From: Fulvitalea axinellae
GTDB taxonomy: Bacteria; Bacteroidota; Bacteroidia; Cytophagales; Cyclobacteriaceae
Direction: 5' to 3'
Assembly: GCF_036492835.1 (NCBI RefSeq)
Contig: NZ_AP025314.1
Span: 62,001-126,000 of the forward strand
Length of the DNA: 64,000 bases
This document shows positions 42,233 to 52,076 of this stretch, in pieces. The stretch's first letter is position 1. Every line of letters starts with the position of its first letter. The notes under the pieces were generated by a model. The model made no database searches, was not told the DNA's origin, and worked only from the letters and a program-made list of their open reading frames with translations. A program made the translations under genes and the position numbers.

Positions 42233-45200
42233 ATGAGATCGGTCATTTGTCGATGGTTATTTGCGTTGGTTTTGTGTTTCGGAGGCTCAACCTCTTTGCT
42301 TGCGCAAAGCCATCGGATAGTGGAGTTTCCGGATTCTGTGGGCGTAAGGCTCAATGCCCGGTTGGCTAATGCGCGCGATTCGCTTTTGCGAAACATGGGC
42401 TCAGACTTTTTGGGACTATGGGAAGGCGCCAACGCCACAACCAGAAAACGGATAACGGATGTTTTTTCAACCATGTTGGACAAAAGCCTCCGGGTAGTGC
42501 CGCACGTAAGCGGTGTCGCTGAATTATTGGTGAAAATTGACGCTTCCGGAAGGCCGGCCTCCGAACGGGACAAAATCCTTTCCGTTTTCGAATACGCCGC
42601 ACGGGAGTATCCTCAGGGCCGAGTTAACTTTTTGATGGCCCGACTCAAGGAATTTTACGGACAGTCGGCTATTCGCTACGAAAACCGTTATCAGTTGCTT
42701 TACGATAACGGATCATACTCTATAGAGCTACCCGAAGGTCCTGTTGCCGAAACGGAGGAAGAAGATTGGGAAGAGGCTTCCGAGCCCGTGGTGCAGTCAG
42801 GATCATGGGATGATAACGATGAGGAAGAAGATAGTGAAGACGAACCTGATGATGGCCCTGGCTTAACCAAATGGGATGAGATTCCGAGTTTGGAAATTCC
42901 GGACACCGATGGCGTCTCCATAAAATTTGACCGCGTAAATCTGACTTTTCAGTTTAAAACCGATACCGTAACGCTTACCGGAACCCACGGCGTATACTGG
43001 CCGGAGCGCAATCTGTGGATTGGCAAGGGCGGAAGCATGTCTTGGCCGGTGGAAGTGGCGGGAGCCGTGCCGCAGGTAACGCTTGACGAATACGTTTTGG
43101 ATTTGGAACAGGGCACTATTCTTTCCCAAAAGGCTATGTTGGCGTTTTCCGGCAAATTATCGGCGCCGGCGCAGGGAGAATACCGTTTCAAACTTGCGGA
43201 TTACAAAAAGCCCAAAAACAGTTGGCCCCGCTTCGCCTCCTATCGTTCCGATTTGGAAATAAAAAGTATGTCGGAACCGAGAGTGCGCTATACGGGCGGA
43301 ATTTCGCTAAAAGGGGCCCATTTCGGAGGCGAGTCCCTTTCGGGAGGAAAAGGCGTGATGTTTTTCTCTGACGGAGGCCAAGACAAGTTTCGCGTGATTT
43401 CGAAGAAGTTCGATTTCACGGATTCGACCATGTTCGCTCCCGGGGCTTCGCTCAAAGTGTTCCAGTACGGCGATTCGCTCTATCATCCGTATCTGGACGT
43501 TCATTACGAGGCCGGCGACACACTTTTGTGGGCGCAAAAGACAAAAAACAAACGTTTCCAGATCACGCCATTCACCGCTTCATATTTTGGGATAAAAATT
43601 AAGGCCGATTACTTGGAATGGAACCCTGATACGGATAGCCTCAACATTTCAATCCTGAAAGCGAGGGAACAGACACCAGCGTTTTTTGAATCGGATTCGT
43701 ATTTCAGCCGGGACAATTACAGCGAGATTTCGGACTCTTACCGTTTCAATCCGCTGGGCTTAATTATTCATTATAAAAAAGAAACCGGCGCCGAGTATGT
43801 GACCGTAGCCGATCTGGATGAGTTTTATAAAAAGATTAGGTACAAAAACCTGGAGCAGTCGATGTACAAGCTTCGGGAGTACGACCTGATTCGTTTTGAT
43901 GAAAGGACTGGCGAGATTTCCCTGACGAAAATGGCGGACTTTTATCTTGCGGCGTTGCGCAAGACCGCCGATTACGACGAGCTTACCATTCCGTCTCGCC
44001 TATCTTCGGCGCCGAACGGCACTTTGCATTTTGGCGACAGCCTGATGACCGTGCGAGGTGTCAGCAGGTTTGATATCAGTAAGAAACTTAACGTGTACGT
44101 AGAGCCGGAGGACAAAGAGGTCCACCTTATGAAAGGCCAAGACTTTAAGTTTGACGGAAAACTGTTTTCCGGGATTTTCGAATTTGTTGGTCAGGATTTC
44201 ACTTTCCGTTACGATGATTTTCTGGTGGATTTGCAAAAAATCGATTCCATCCGTTTCCAAGTGGAAGATACCGTGACGGGAGAAAAGATGAAGGTCCAGA
44301 ACAAACTGGTGGGCGACCCGGCCGATACGATGAATATCGATACTAGCCAGCCGTATGGCACTTTGTACATTAACCGGCCGGGCAACAAATCGGGAAACAA
44401 GGTGGCCGCACGTTATCCGTATTTCAGCGCCCAGAAAGGTGCCCGCGTTTACTTTGACAACCCGAATGTGCTGGACGGAGCGTATGACAAGTCGGTGTAC
44501 TTCGAGGTTCCGCCATTTGCGGTGGACAGCCTCAATGCCCAAGATTTTACGGCGATTGGTTTTGAGGGGACTTTCGTTTCGGGAGGAATTTTCCCGGATT
44601 TCAAGCAAAAACTGAGCTTGATGCCAGATAATTCCTTGGGCTTTAAAAAATCCCTTCCCGCTGAGGGATATATGCTCTACGAAGATCCGGAAGGAAAATA
44701 TTACGACTCTTTGACGCTTGATGCCCGTGGTTTGCGCGGTCACGGAAAAGTGAGTTATTTGACCTCAAACCTTGAATCGAAGGACTTTATATTCTATCAG
44801 GATTCGGTGTCTACGATCGGTACCAAGGTGGAAGTGGGCAGAGGCGAACATAACGGAGCCTCGTTCCCCGATTTGATTTTGGAAAATTACCAAATGAGCT
44901 GGAAAGTCAAACAGGATAGCCTTATTCTGCGAAACCTCAGCGACACCACCGGCCTGATGACCATGTACGAATACACGGCCTTGTTGGACGGTCAGGCGGT
45001 AATTACTAAAAAAGGCCTGAGAGGAGCCGGTGTGCTTCAGACCCGATTCTCCGAAACGCATTCTGGTGATTACCACTTTAAAGCGGATGACTTCAGCGCC
45101 CAAAATGCCAACTTCGAGATTAAATCCGATAACCCGGAGAAGCCGGCGGTATTTGGCGATGACGTGGAACTTTATTTTAACATTGCCGAAGACTACGCCG

Positions 45201-47383
45201 ATATTAGCCCGGAAAAAGAAGGTGTGGCGGCCCTGTCATTTCCGTACTCACAGTTTAATACTTCGATTACCAACGCCCGGTGGCTTCTTCAGGAAGATAT
45301 CGTGAAGATGTCGAAACCCGAAGAGGTGGACATTACTTCTTCTTACTTCTACTCCACTCGTCCGGATCTGGACTCGCTGGTGTTTAACGCCTCCGCCGCT
45401 GAGTATAATATGAACACCCTTGAGCTGAACATTCAGGGTATCCCGCACATCGTAGTGGCTGACGCCTTTGTGATCCCGGAAGGGAATCAAGTTATGGTAT
45501 TGGAAAACTCAAGTATCGAGCGACTCAAAAATGCCGAGTTGGTAGTGGATACGCTGAACAAGTATCACCGCTTGGTGGAAGGCAATATCGAGATCAAGTC
45601 TAGGCTGATGTTTGAAGGTGACGCCAAATACCGCTATGTAAACGCCGTGGCCGATACCTTTATCCTAAACTTTGACAAGTTCGAATACCTTGACTATAAC
45701 GAAGAGAAACGGGAACGCAGGTTGGCTATATTCGGTAAAGTGGCCGAAGATAGGCATACGGTTTCCGGGGGTGAAATTACCCCTGAAGACGAACTTGTGA
45801 TCTCGCCGGGTATGCTCTACAAAGGTCCCGTGCGGATGGAGGCAACCAAGAAAGCCCTGATGTTGGACGGCCATGTAAAACTGGACCTGAAGAGCAAGCC
45901 GTTTTATGACAAATGGATTCGTTATGCCAGTTCTGACGAACGCCAGCAAGAGGTGATGTTTGATTTCGAGACCAGTTTGGCCGAAGGAGACGAGAACCTG
46001 ATTGCCGGTTTGTTTTACGAAGATGGAGTCAACGTGGTCTATCCCGTATTTGTTGACGGCAAACGACAGGAAAATGACCAAGCGTTCTTTACGCCAGCCG
46101 GTTTGCTTCATTATGATCCGAAAGAAAAAGTATACCTGATTGAGGACACCCTGAAACGCAGTGGCGGGACTTATGTCGGCAAAGTGTTCCAGTATAGCGA
46201 CGAAGACGGATCTGTGGGTTTTGAAGGTCCAGTAGATCTGTTGGAAGTAATAGAAAGCAAAAAAGCGCCTGACTACGTGATGGACGCCACGGCCATAGAT
46301 GGAAAAGCCAGTTCGAATAGTGGAGCGGTTTCGTTTAACTCGTTTATGGTTTTGGAAATGCCTGTGCCCGATGCTGCGTTGGCGGAAATGGGACGCTTGG
46401 TATCCACGTATCTCGAAGAGCGCGGAGCTGTTGACGCCGAGCCTAACCGTGTTCGTTTGCTCTACAAACTTGCCGAATTTATAGGCGACCGGGGCGTGAA
46501 AGAATATGAAGAGCGAGCGCAGTTGGATTACGTGCCTATTGTTTCCCTCTCCGGAAAACTGTCCCGTGGCGTTACGCTTTCAAACGTTAATATGGAATGG
46601 TCCGAGGCAAATACGGCTTGGTACAGCAAAGGCAAGATTGGTATTTCCAATATCTTGGCAAATGACGTAAACCACCTCACGGAAGCATTCTTGGAGGTCG
46701 ACAAAACTGGCGATGGCGACAACGTGAACTTCTTTTTCAAAGTGACTGGCGACATCTGGTACTTCTTCAAATACAGTGGCAGCGAGAATTCCATGCAGGC
46801 CTTCTCTTCCGACGACGTGTTCAACGGAATTATCGGAAAACGGGCCAACGTAGGCAAAGCCAAAATCGGGGAACTGGTCTTGGACTTGGCGGATACGGAA
46901 ATTGCTTTGGAGTTTATCAACCGCTTCCGGATGGATTACGAAGGTAAAGACCCGGACTACAAACTCGAAATGCCGGCCGATGTGGCGCCTACACTTGAGG
47001 ACAGCGAAGAATACGTAGATCCGCTGTTTACCGAGGATGAGAACGACAATGGCGAAGAGAAGACCTACAGCGAAGACGACTTGTTCGGAACCGAAGATGA
47101 TAAGCCGGCGACGGAAAACAAGGAGGAAGACGTATTCGATATGGGCGAAGACGATGAATCCGAAGGTGACCTCTTAGGTGGCGAAACCGAGAAGGAAAGC
47201 AAGAAAGACAGAAAGAAGAAGAAGCGGGATAACAAGAAATCTAAAAAAGACAAGAAGGATAAAAAAGGTAAGGATAAAGGGAAGAAGCAGAAAAAGGAAA
47301 AACCGGATAAGAAAAAGAAACCGGATCCGGAAAAAGAGAAGGAAAAAGCTGAGGAAGAGGAACTTGAGGACGACGGCTTCTGA
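42233..47383 (+). CDS. 1716-residue exported beta-rich protein with Asp/Glu- and Lys-rich tail
   Basis: I do not recognise this family. The signal peptide is MRSVICRWLFALVLCFGGST to about LLAQ. A helical N-terminal part (30-165) and an acidic linker (about 170-215, EEEDWEEASE, then DNDEEEDSEDEPDDG) precede about 1300 residues of predominantly beta structure. Within it short units recur that look like filled strands separated by turns (for example GVYWPERNLWIGKGGSMSWP and VRYTGGISLKGAHFGGE). From about 1570 an acidic segment is followed by an extremely Lys-rich tail (about 1645-1700, runs such as KKDRKKKKRDNKKSKKDK). The protein may be an envelope or cell-surface component. It has a terminator of its own at 47402. 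Confidence 0.85.
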   Translation: MRSVICRWLFALVLCFGGSTSLLAQSHRIVEFPDSVGVRLNARLANARDSLLRNMGSDFLGLWEGANATTRKRITDVFSTMLDKSLRVVPHVSGVAELLVKIDASGRPASERDKILSVFEYAAREYPQGRVNFLMARLKEFYGQSAIRYENRYQLLYDNGSYSIELPEGPVAETEEEDWEEASEPVVQSGSWDDNDEEEDSEDEPDDGPGLTKWDEIPSLEIPDTDGVSIKFDRVNLTFQFKTDTVTLTGTHGVYWPERNLWIGKGGSMSWPVEVAGAVPQVTLDEYVLDLEQGTILSQKAMLAFSGKLSAPAQGEYRFKLADYKKPKNSWPRFASYRSDLEIKSMSEPRVRYTGGISLKGAHFGGESLSGGKGVMFFSDGGQDKFRVISKKFDFTDSTMFAPGASLKVFQYGDSLYHPYLDVHYEAGDTLLWAQKTKNKRFQITPFTASYFGIKIKADYLEWNPDTDSLNISILKAREQTPAFFESDSYFSRDNYSEISDSYRFNPLGLIIHYKKETGAEYVTVADLDEFYKKIRYKNLEQSMYKLREYDLIRFDERTGEISLTKMADFYLAALRKTADYDELTIPSRLSSAPNGTLHFGDSLMTVRGVSRFDISKKLNVYVEPEDKEVHLMKGQDFKFDGKLFSGIFEFVGQDFTFRYDDFLVDLQKIDSIRFQVEDTVTGEKMKVQNKLVGDPADTMNIDTSQPYGTLYINRPGNKSGNKVAARYPYFSAQKGARVYFDNPNVLDGAYDKSVYFEVPPFAVDSLNAQDFTAIGFEGTFVSGGIFPDFKQKLSLMPDNSLGFKKSLPAEGYMLYEDPEGKYYDSLTLDARGLRGHGKVSYLTSNLESKDFIFYQDSVSTIGTKVEVGRGEHNGASFPDLILENYQMSWKVKQDSLILRNLSDTTGLMTMYEYTALLDGQAVITKKGLRGAGVLQTRFSETHSGDYHFKADDFSAQNANFEIKSDNPEKPAVFGDDVELYFNIAEDYADISPEKEGVAALSFPYSQFNTSITNARWLLQEDIVKMSKPEEVDITSSYFYSTRPDLDSLVFNASAAEYNMNTLELNIQGIPHIVVADAFVIPEGNQVMVLENSSIERLKNAELVVDTLNKYHRLVEGNIEIKSRLMFEGDAKYRYVNAVADTFILNFDKFEYLDYNEEKRERRLAIFGKVAEDRHTVSGGEITPEDELVISPGMLYKGPVRMEATKKALMLDGHVKLDLKSKPFYDKWIRYASSDERQQEVMFDFETSLAEGDENLIAGLFYEDGVNVVYPVFVDGKRQENDQAFFTPAGLLHYDPKEKVYLIEDTLKRSGGTYVGKVFQYSDEDGSVGFEGPVDLLEVIESKKAPDYVMDATAIDGKASSNSGAVSFNSFMVLEMPVPDAALAEMGRLVSTYLEERGAVDAEPNRVRLLYKLAEFIGDRGVKEYEERAQLDYVPIVSLSGKLSRGVTLSNVNMEWSEANTAWYSKGKIGISNILANDVNHLTEAFLEVDKTGDGDNVNFFFKVTGDIWYFFKYSGSENSMQAFSSDDVFNGIIGKRANVGKAKIGELVLDLADTEIALEFINRFRMDYEGKDPDYKLEMPADVAPTLEDSEEYVDPLFTEDENDNGEEKTYSEDDLFGTEDDKPATENKEEDVFDMGEDDESEGDLLGGETEKESKKDRKKKKRDNKKSKKDKKDKKGKDKGKKQKKEKPDKKKKPDPEKEKEKAEEEELEDDGF

Positions 47384-47401
47384 TCCCACACCAAAGTACA
47401 G

Positions 47402-47432
47402 CCCCGAAGCGATTGGCGCTTCGGGGTTTTTT
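47402..47432 (+). terminator. Terminator of the 1716-residue protein gene
   Basis: CCCCGAAGCG (47402-47411) pairs with CGCTTCGGGG (47417-47426), followed by six T. Confidence 0.93.
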
Positions 47433-47562
47433 GTAATCCTCATTGTGTCGCGGAGGTTATTTTTCCGTGAAAATGGCCTCTCTCAGGGTTTAAATTGATT
47501 TTTACACGTATATTTATTGATGACGTGTCCTGCGTATATTCTTAACCATAAACAGGATTTTT

Positions 47563-48018
47563 ATGAAAACGAAGATTTTGCCGAAGAGGAAAAACATCGC
47601 CATTGTTGCTCACGACAACAAGAAGCAGGAAATGGTTTCGTGGGCCGAGCGTAACCGCGACGTGTTGCGCACGCACAGAATCTTCGCCACAGGTACTACG
47701 GGTAAATTGATCGAGGAAGCGCTTGACGCCCCGGTCCACAAGTTTATGAGCGGTCCCCTTGGCGGTGACCAGCAGATAGGAGCGCGTATCGCCGACGGCG
47801 AGATCAACGCGATGTTCTTCTTCTGGGATCCTTTGGAAGCCCAGCCTCATGAGCCGGACGTAAAGGCGTTGTTGCGTATCGCTGTGTTGTACAACATTCC
47901 GTTGGCGTCCAACACCAGTTCCGCCGATTTTATCCTGAAGTCACCTTTGTTCGACGAAGAGTACGACATGGCGGTGATGGATTTCGAAGATTACCTGAAC
48001 AGGAGTCTTCCAAAATGA
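47563..48018 (+). CDS. mgsA: Methylglyoxal synthase
   Basis: 151 residues, the usual length. It converts dihydroxyacetone phosphate to methylglyoxal and phosphate, a bypass of lower glycolysis when phosphate is limiting. IVAHDNKKQEM, the phosphate loop ATGTTG, GPLGGDQQIGARI (catalytic Asp) and QPHEPDVKALLR (active-site His) are all conserved. It is a single-gene unit with a terminator at 48077-48110. Confidence 0.96.
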   Translation: MKTKILPKRKNIAIVAHDNKKQEMVSWAERNRDVLRTHRIFATGTTGKLIEEALDAPVHKFMSGPLGGDQQIGARIADGEINAMFFFWDPLEAQPHEPDVKALLRIAVLYNIPLASNTSSADFILKSPLFDEEYDMAVMDFEDYLNRSLPK

Positions 48019-48076
48019 TTTTGAGGCCCCCGGGCCTTTGGTTTGAATTTCGGGGCTTTTGCCCACAAAAATATAA

Positions 48077-48110
48077 AAAGCCTCTCGCAATAAGCGGGAG
48101 GCTTTCGTTT
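48077..48110 (+). terminator. Terminator of mgsA
   Basis: AAAGCCTCTCGC (48077-48088) pairs with GCGGGAGGCTTT (48094-48105; one G-U), followed by CGTTT. A small hairpin AGGCCC/GGGCCT lies at 48024-48037. Confidence 0.75.
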
Positions 48111-48270
48111 GTTATATACTTTTTATCGCCGTTCAGGATATCCAATAAATGAATCTAACGCATTAAGAGAATGACTTTAGAAATGGGATCTACAGATCTT
48201 AAACCATTCCGAGCAGTCACTTTACGCTTTACTTTTTACTCTGTACTACACTGTTCGGCGCCGATTGTCT

Positions 48271-48417
48271 TTATTTTTCAGGATCGATAGCCGTATCGCA
48301 TTGGTCACAGCCTTTTCCGCAGGCCTTGTCTTTTTTCGGCCAAAACTTTTTGATGATTGTACCGATTGCGCCAATCACGATCAAGGCTACTAAAAATTGC
48401 TGAATATCTAAATCCAT
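48271..48417 (-). CDS. FeoB-associated Cys-rich membrane protein
   Basis: A short gene read from ATG 48417 on the minus strand: 48 residues. A single membrane helix (FLVALIVIGAIGTIIKKFW) is followed by a short cytoplasmic tail with three Cys (KACGKGCDQCDTAID). This matches the small Cys-rich proteins that often accompany the ferrous iron transporter FeoB and may handle iron or sulfide. No feoAB is in the window. The stretch 48111-48270 has no gene and contains the 19-bp repeat at 48224-48242. Confidence 0.82.
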   Translation of the reverse strand: MDLDIQQFLVALIVIGAIGTIIKKFWPKKDKACGKGCDQCDTAIDPEK

Positions 48418-48498
48418 GGCTTTCTTTGTTTTAGTATGAACCAAAGGTCATTAACCTTGGGTCAAAAGTCAAGCGACGGCGCCTTTTCCGGCACCCTT

Positions 48499-49296
48499 TC
48501 AGCTATTCCAACGTTTCTCGATCGTTTTTAGCATATCAGCGTGCACATCCGGACAGCCTGCGATTATCTCTTTGCCATAGATAAAGTTGTGATCGCCTTC
48601 AAAGTCCGTAACCGTACCGCCAGCTTGCTGAACGATAAACGATCCTGCCGCTACGTCCCAAGGCTTCAAATTGTATTCAAAAAAGCCCTCGAATCTCCCG
48701 CAAGCCACCCAAGCCAAATCGATGGCGGCGGAGCCCATCCGGCGGAGTCCGTGGGTGGTTTTCATAAAATCGTCGAGCACCTGCATGTATTGCGGCATTT
48801 TTTCGAAAGCCTGAAACGGAAAGCCGGTGGCCAAAAGGCTGTCGTTTTGCGAAGCAGTTTCCGACACTTTGATATGCTCGCCGTTGAGGAAAGCGCCTTT
48901 GCCTTCGGCCGCATAAAAGCATTCGTCGCGGTTGGGTTCGTACACCACCCCTATCGCCACTTTCTTTTGGTAAGCCAAAGCCACGCTGACTGAATACAGC
49001 GGAAGGCCGTGCAGGAAGTTGGTGGTGCCGTCCAGCGGATCGATAATCCAAGTCCATTCTTTGTCCTCGCTTCCCCCGGCTGTTCCCTCTTCGGCTACGA
49101 ATCCGGCCTCCGGAAACAGCTTTCCGAGTTTTTCTACCAACATTTCCTCGGCCGTACGGTCAACATACGACACGAGATCATTCAGGCCTTTTTTCTCAAT
49201 CTTTTTCCGATCGAAATTGTCACCTTCGTTTTTGATGTACTGGCCCACCTCTTTGGTGATCTCCACTACTTGGGGAAGTAAACGGACGTATTTCAT
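48499..49296 (-). CDS. suhB: Inositol monophosphatase family protein
   Basis: 265 residues. The metal-binding motifs are intact: EEGTAGG (the Glu of motif I), WIIDPLDGTTNF with the Asp-x-Asp-Gly-Thr signature, and WDVAAGSFIVQQAGG as motif III. The fold also accommodates NADP phosphatase and fructose-1,6-bisphosphatase activity, so substrate specificity cannot be read from sequence. The name suhB is by family similarity. It is monocistronic on the minus strand. Confidence 0.93.
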   Translation of the reverse strand: MKYVRLLPQVVEITKEVGQYIKNEGDNFDRKKIEKKGLNDLVSYVDRTAEEMLVEKLGKLFPEAGFVAEEGTAGGSEDKEWTWIIDPLDGTTNFLHGLPLYSVSVALAYQKKVAIGVVYEPNRDECFYAAEGKGAFLNGEHIKVSETASQNDSLLATGFPFQAFEKMPQYMQVLDDFMKTTHGLRRMGSAAIDLAWVACGRFEGFFEYNLKPWDVAAGSFIVQQAGGTVTDFEGDHNFIYGKEIIAGCPDVHADMLKTIEKRWNS

Positions 49297-49368
49297 TTCC
49301 TAGCGATTGTTTTTGTGGAATGTCAATAACCGAAGCCGTTTGGAGGCCTTGCGGTTTTTTTCTGATGT

Positions 49369-49399
49369 AAAAAAACGGGGAAAACGTCTCGTTTTCCCC
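49369..49399 (-). terminator. Terminator of lnt
   Basis: GGGGAAAAC (49377-49385) and GTTTTCCCC (49391-49399) are perfect arms; on the minus strand a run of seven T follows (49375-49369). Confidence 0.92.
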
Positions 49400-49409
49400 G
49401 GCAAGTTCT

Positions 49410-51002
49410 TTAAAGTGTCTTCTTCCTTACAAAAGCGAAGAGCAACATCAGCAAGGCGAAGCCAGCGGCTATCCGCCCGAGAATATCTCCGTGCTTAACG
49501 TAATAGGTCTTTTCGGAGCTGGCCATCACGGTGCCCGCCATGGAGGTTTGGGTCCAAAATTCGGAACGTTGCAGAACGTCGCCGCGCTGGTCTATAAAGC
49601 CGGAAATGCCGGTATTCGCACTTCGGGCTACAGGCCTGCGGGTTTCCACGGCCCGGAGTCGGGCGTATTGGAAATGTTGGCGGTGGCCGTCGGTATTGCG
49701 CCACCAGGCATCGTTGGTAATAATGCAGATCATCTGGGCGCCGTTGTCGACAAAACGGCCGGTAAAATCGCCGTAGATCGATTCGTAGCAAATGGATGGA
49801 GCGATACCGAATTGTGCGCCTTCGAAGACCGTACGCTCATCCTGTTTGCCGTAACCGCCAAGCGTACCGCCCAAGTCGATACTTTTGAGAATCCAGCCCA
49901 GAACTTTGGGGAAAGGAACGCTTTCGGCGCCGGGAACCAGCTTGGATTTGTGGTAGAATATCGGCTTCTCGTCCGGGCCGATGAACAGCCCGGTATTAAA
50001 CACGTCGTAATAGCCGACTTTTTTCTGGAATCTGGAAGTGGTGCTTTTCGGTTTTTTGCCATAAATAATATGCGAGGTCACGCCGGTAAGCAAAGACATA
50101 TTCGGGTGGCGACGTTTGAAAGCCAGAATTTGCTGAATTTCCGAGTAAGCGAGCGGTTGCGACTCGTTTATGCCTTTGTCAATAGCGGTTTCGGGCCAAA
50201 GGACAAACAGCGTGCTATCCGTCATTTTCTCTTCGGAAAGCTTTATAAAGCGTCGAATTTGCTCCTTGAAAGGAATAAACTTCTCCGTTCCCACAAATTT
50301 CTCCGTATACGGATCGATGTTGGGCTGGATTACGACGGTGTTGACTGGTTCGCCTTTTTCCTGATAGCCCAAATACATGGTAAAGGAAAGGCCCAGCGGA
50401 GCAAGAACCAGTAATGCGCAAGCGAGCATGGTTTGGCGGGGAATGGCGCTCCCGTCCCTACGGCGTTTGTACATGCGGTAAACGAAGATATTGATCAGCA
50501 ATATCCAAAGCGAACCTCCGAGCGCGCCGGTGTACTCATACCACTGTACCCAAGCCGGGTGCATCGCGAAGCCGTTGCCCAAAGTGAGCCACGGCCAAGA
50601 AAGTTCCCAGTTAAGGTGTAGATATTCGAAGCCCAGCCAATAGAAAACCAAAGCGATCAGGCCTTGCTTTTCGCCGAGTCGTTTTTTCGTAAAGCGATAG
50701 CACTGCACCACCAAAGCCATAAAAAGGCTGTTGAAAATCAACATGGCGATGGCTCCGCCCAAGGTGGCGTAAGCTACCCACCAAGTGGTAAGCAGGTTGC
50801 CGAGCAGAAAGGCGAGGTATATCCAAAGGAACGATTTCAGTCCCGCCCGTTTCGTGTCGGATTCGGCGTAGTGGTCCTCGATCGCTAGAACCGGGACAAA
50901 GAAAACGAACAATAAGGGCGTAAGCGGATGTGTGGGCCAGGCCAGCCAAAAAAGAACCGCACTAAGCGCGGCCATAGCTGGCGCAAATAATTTGTTTCTC
51001 AT
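49410..51002 (-). CDS. lnt: Apolipoprotein N-acyltransferase
   Basis: 530 residues. It N-acylates the lipidated Cys of lipoproteins in the inner membrane, the third step of lipoprotein maturation; this fits the many lipoproteins in the window. The N-terminal half has 6-8 membrane segments. The C-terminal carbon-nitrogen hydrolase domain (about 220-500) shows the triad in LWPETAID (Glu), YHKSKLVPGAES (Lys) and CYESIYGDF (Cys). A last membrane segment closes the protein. It is 70 bp downstream of rsmI and could be co-transcribed. Confidence 0.95.
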   Translation of the reverse strand: MRNKLFAPAMAALSAVLFWLAWPTHPLTPLLFVFFVPVLAIEDHYAESDTKRAGLKSFLWIYLAFLLGNLLTTWWVAYATLGGAIAMLIFNSLFMALVVQCYRFTKKRLGEKQGLIALVFYWLGFEYLHLNWELSWPWLTLGNGFAMHPAWVQWYEYTGALGGSLWILLINIFVYRMYKRRRDGSAIPRQTMLACALLVLAPLGLSFTMYLGYQEKGEPVNTVVIQPNIDPYTEKFVGTEKFIPFKEQIRRFIKLSEEKMTDSTLFVLWPETAIDKGINESQPLAYSEIQQILAFKRRHPNMSLLTGVTSHIIYGKKPKSTTSRFQKKVGYYDVFNTGLFIGPDEKPIFYHKSKLVPGAESVPFPKVLGWILKSIDLGGTLGGYGKQDERTVFEGAQFGIAPSICYESIYGDFTGRFVDNGAQMICIITNDAWWRNTDGHRQHFQYARLRAVETRRPVARSANTGISGFIDQRGDVLQRSEFWTQTSMAGTVMASSEKTYYVKHGDILGRIAAGFALLMLLFAFVRKKTL

Positions 51003-51072
51003 ATAACTATGGGTTGGGCCGGCGCGGGCGAATGGTGAGGGTGTTTCACGAAAAGGTCTCTCCCGTATTCCG

Positions 51073-51783
51073 TCAGGTTCTCTCTTTCGATTTTTTCTTG
51101 GTTTCCAGTCCGGCGATCACCACCACTATCTCGCCTTTTACCTTGTCTCTGGCCTCCAGGTTCGCGATCACTTCGGCGAAGGTGCCGTTAACGGTTTCTT
51201 CGAACATCTTGCTCAGCTCGCGGGAAACGGACACTTGGCGGTCTTCCCCGAAGAATTCGGCCAACTGCTTAAGCGCTTTCACTATACGGTGTGGCGACTC
51301 GTACATCACGATCGTGCGCGTCTCCTGGGCCAATTCCTTGATACGGGTTTGGCGTCCTTTTTTGTGGGGAAGAAAACCTTCGAACACGAATTTGTCGCAA
51401 GGCAGGCCGGACTTTACCAAAGCCGGTACAAAAGCCGTGGCGCCCGGCAGGCATTCCACGTCCACGCCTTGGGCTACGCATTCGCGAACCAGCAGAAAGC
51501 CGGGATCCGAGATGGCGGGCGTACCGGCGTCGGATACCAAAGCCAAGGTTTCGCCGCGCTTGAGGCGTTCCACCACATCGGTTACGGTTTTGTGCTCGTT
51601 GTGTATATGGTAGCTTTTCAGCGGTTTTTCTATTTCATAATGCTTGAGCAACACGCCCGAGGTCCGGGTGTCTTCGGCCAGAATGGCGTCGGCTTCGCGG
51701 AGAATACGCAATGCCCTGAGCGTGATGTCTTCCATGTTCCCGATCGGTGTCGGGACGAGGTACAGCTTTCCCTTCGTTTCCAT
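51073..51783 (-). CDS. rsmI: 16S rRNA (cytidine-1402-2'-O)-methyltransferase
   Basis: 236 residues. It methylates the 2'-OH of C1402 in the 16S decoding centre with SAM. The tetrapyrrole-methylase-type fold is evident from LYLVPTPIGNMEDIT at the N-terminus, LAEDTRTSG, LVSDAGTPAISDPG and CLPGATAFVPALVKSGL. It is shorter than E. coli RsmI because the C-terminal extension is missing, as in many Bacteroidota. It is followed by lnt. Confidence 0.95.
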   Translation of the reverse strand: METKGKLYLVPTPIGNMEDITLRALRILREADAILAEDTRTSGVLLKHYEIEKPLKSYHIHNEHKTVTDVVERLKRGETLALVSDAGTPAISDPGFLLVRECVAQGVDVECLPGATAFVPALVKSGLPCDKFVFEGFLPHKKGRQTRIKELAQETRTIVMYESPHRIVKALKQLAEFFGEDRQVSVSRELSKMFEETVNGTFAEVIANLEARDKVKGEIVVVIAGLETKKKSKERT

Positions 51784-51798
51784 GGTTCAAAGTTAGCG

Positions 51799-51830
51799 AA
51801 AAAAAAGGCTTGGCGCCCAATGGCCAAGCC
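51799..51830 (-). terminator. Terminator of the pterin dehydratase gene
   Basis: GGCTTGGC (51807-51814) pairs with GCCAAGCC (51823-51830); on the minus strand eight T follow (51806-51799). It lies between this gene and rsmI. Confidence 0.92.
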
Positions 51831-51842
51831 CGGAGTGATGGC

Positions 51843-52076
51843 TTACGCAAGCAGCTTGTCGATGTTGGCCGCTAGCTGGCGGTCCAGGTCGGTTACCTTG
51901 TCGCCGGCGTCGTGTGTACAGAGCCGGATCTGCACTCGGTTCCAAACGTTTGACCACTCGGGGTGGTGTCCCATTTTTTCGGCTTCGAGCGCCACCCTTG
52001 TCATAAAGGCGAAGGCTTCCGAAAAGTCTTTGAACTCGAAAGTCCTTTCAAGGCAGTCGTTTTCCTCTTTCCACAT
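51843..52076 (-). CDS. phhB: 4a-hydroxytetrahydrobiopterin dehydratase (PCD/DCoH)
   Basis: 77 residues, slightly shorter than the usual 90-100. The family signature E-x3-H-H-P is in [20 protein letters not shown], and the C-terminal [15 protein letters not shown] is standard. It dehydrates the hydroxypterin made by aromatic amino acid hydroxylases or otherwise recycles pterins. No hydroxylase gene is adjacent. The gene diverges from the acyl carrier protein gene across a 221-bp AT-rich gap. Confidence 0.9.
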   Translation of the reverse strand: MWKEENDCLERTFEFKDFSEAFAFMTRVALEAEKMGHHPEWSNVWNRVQIRLCTHDAGDKVTDLDRQLAANIDKLLA

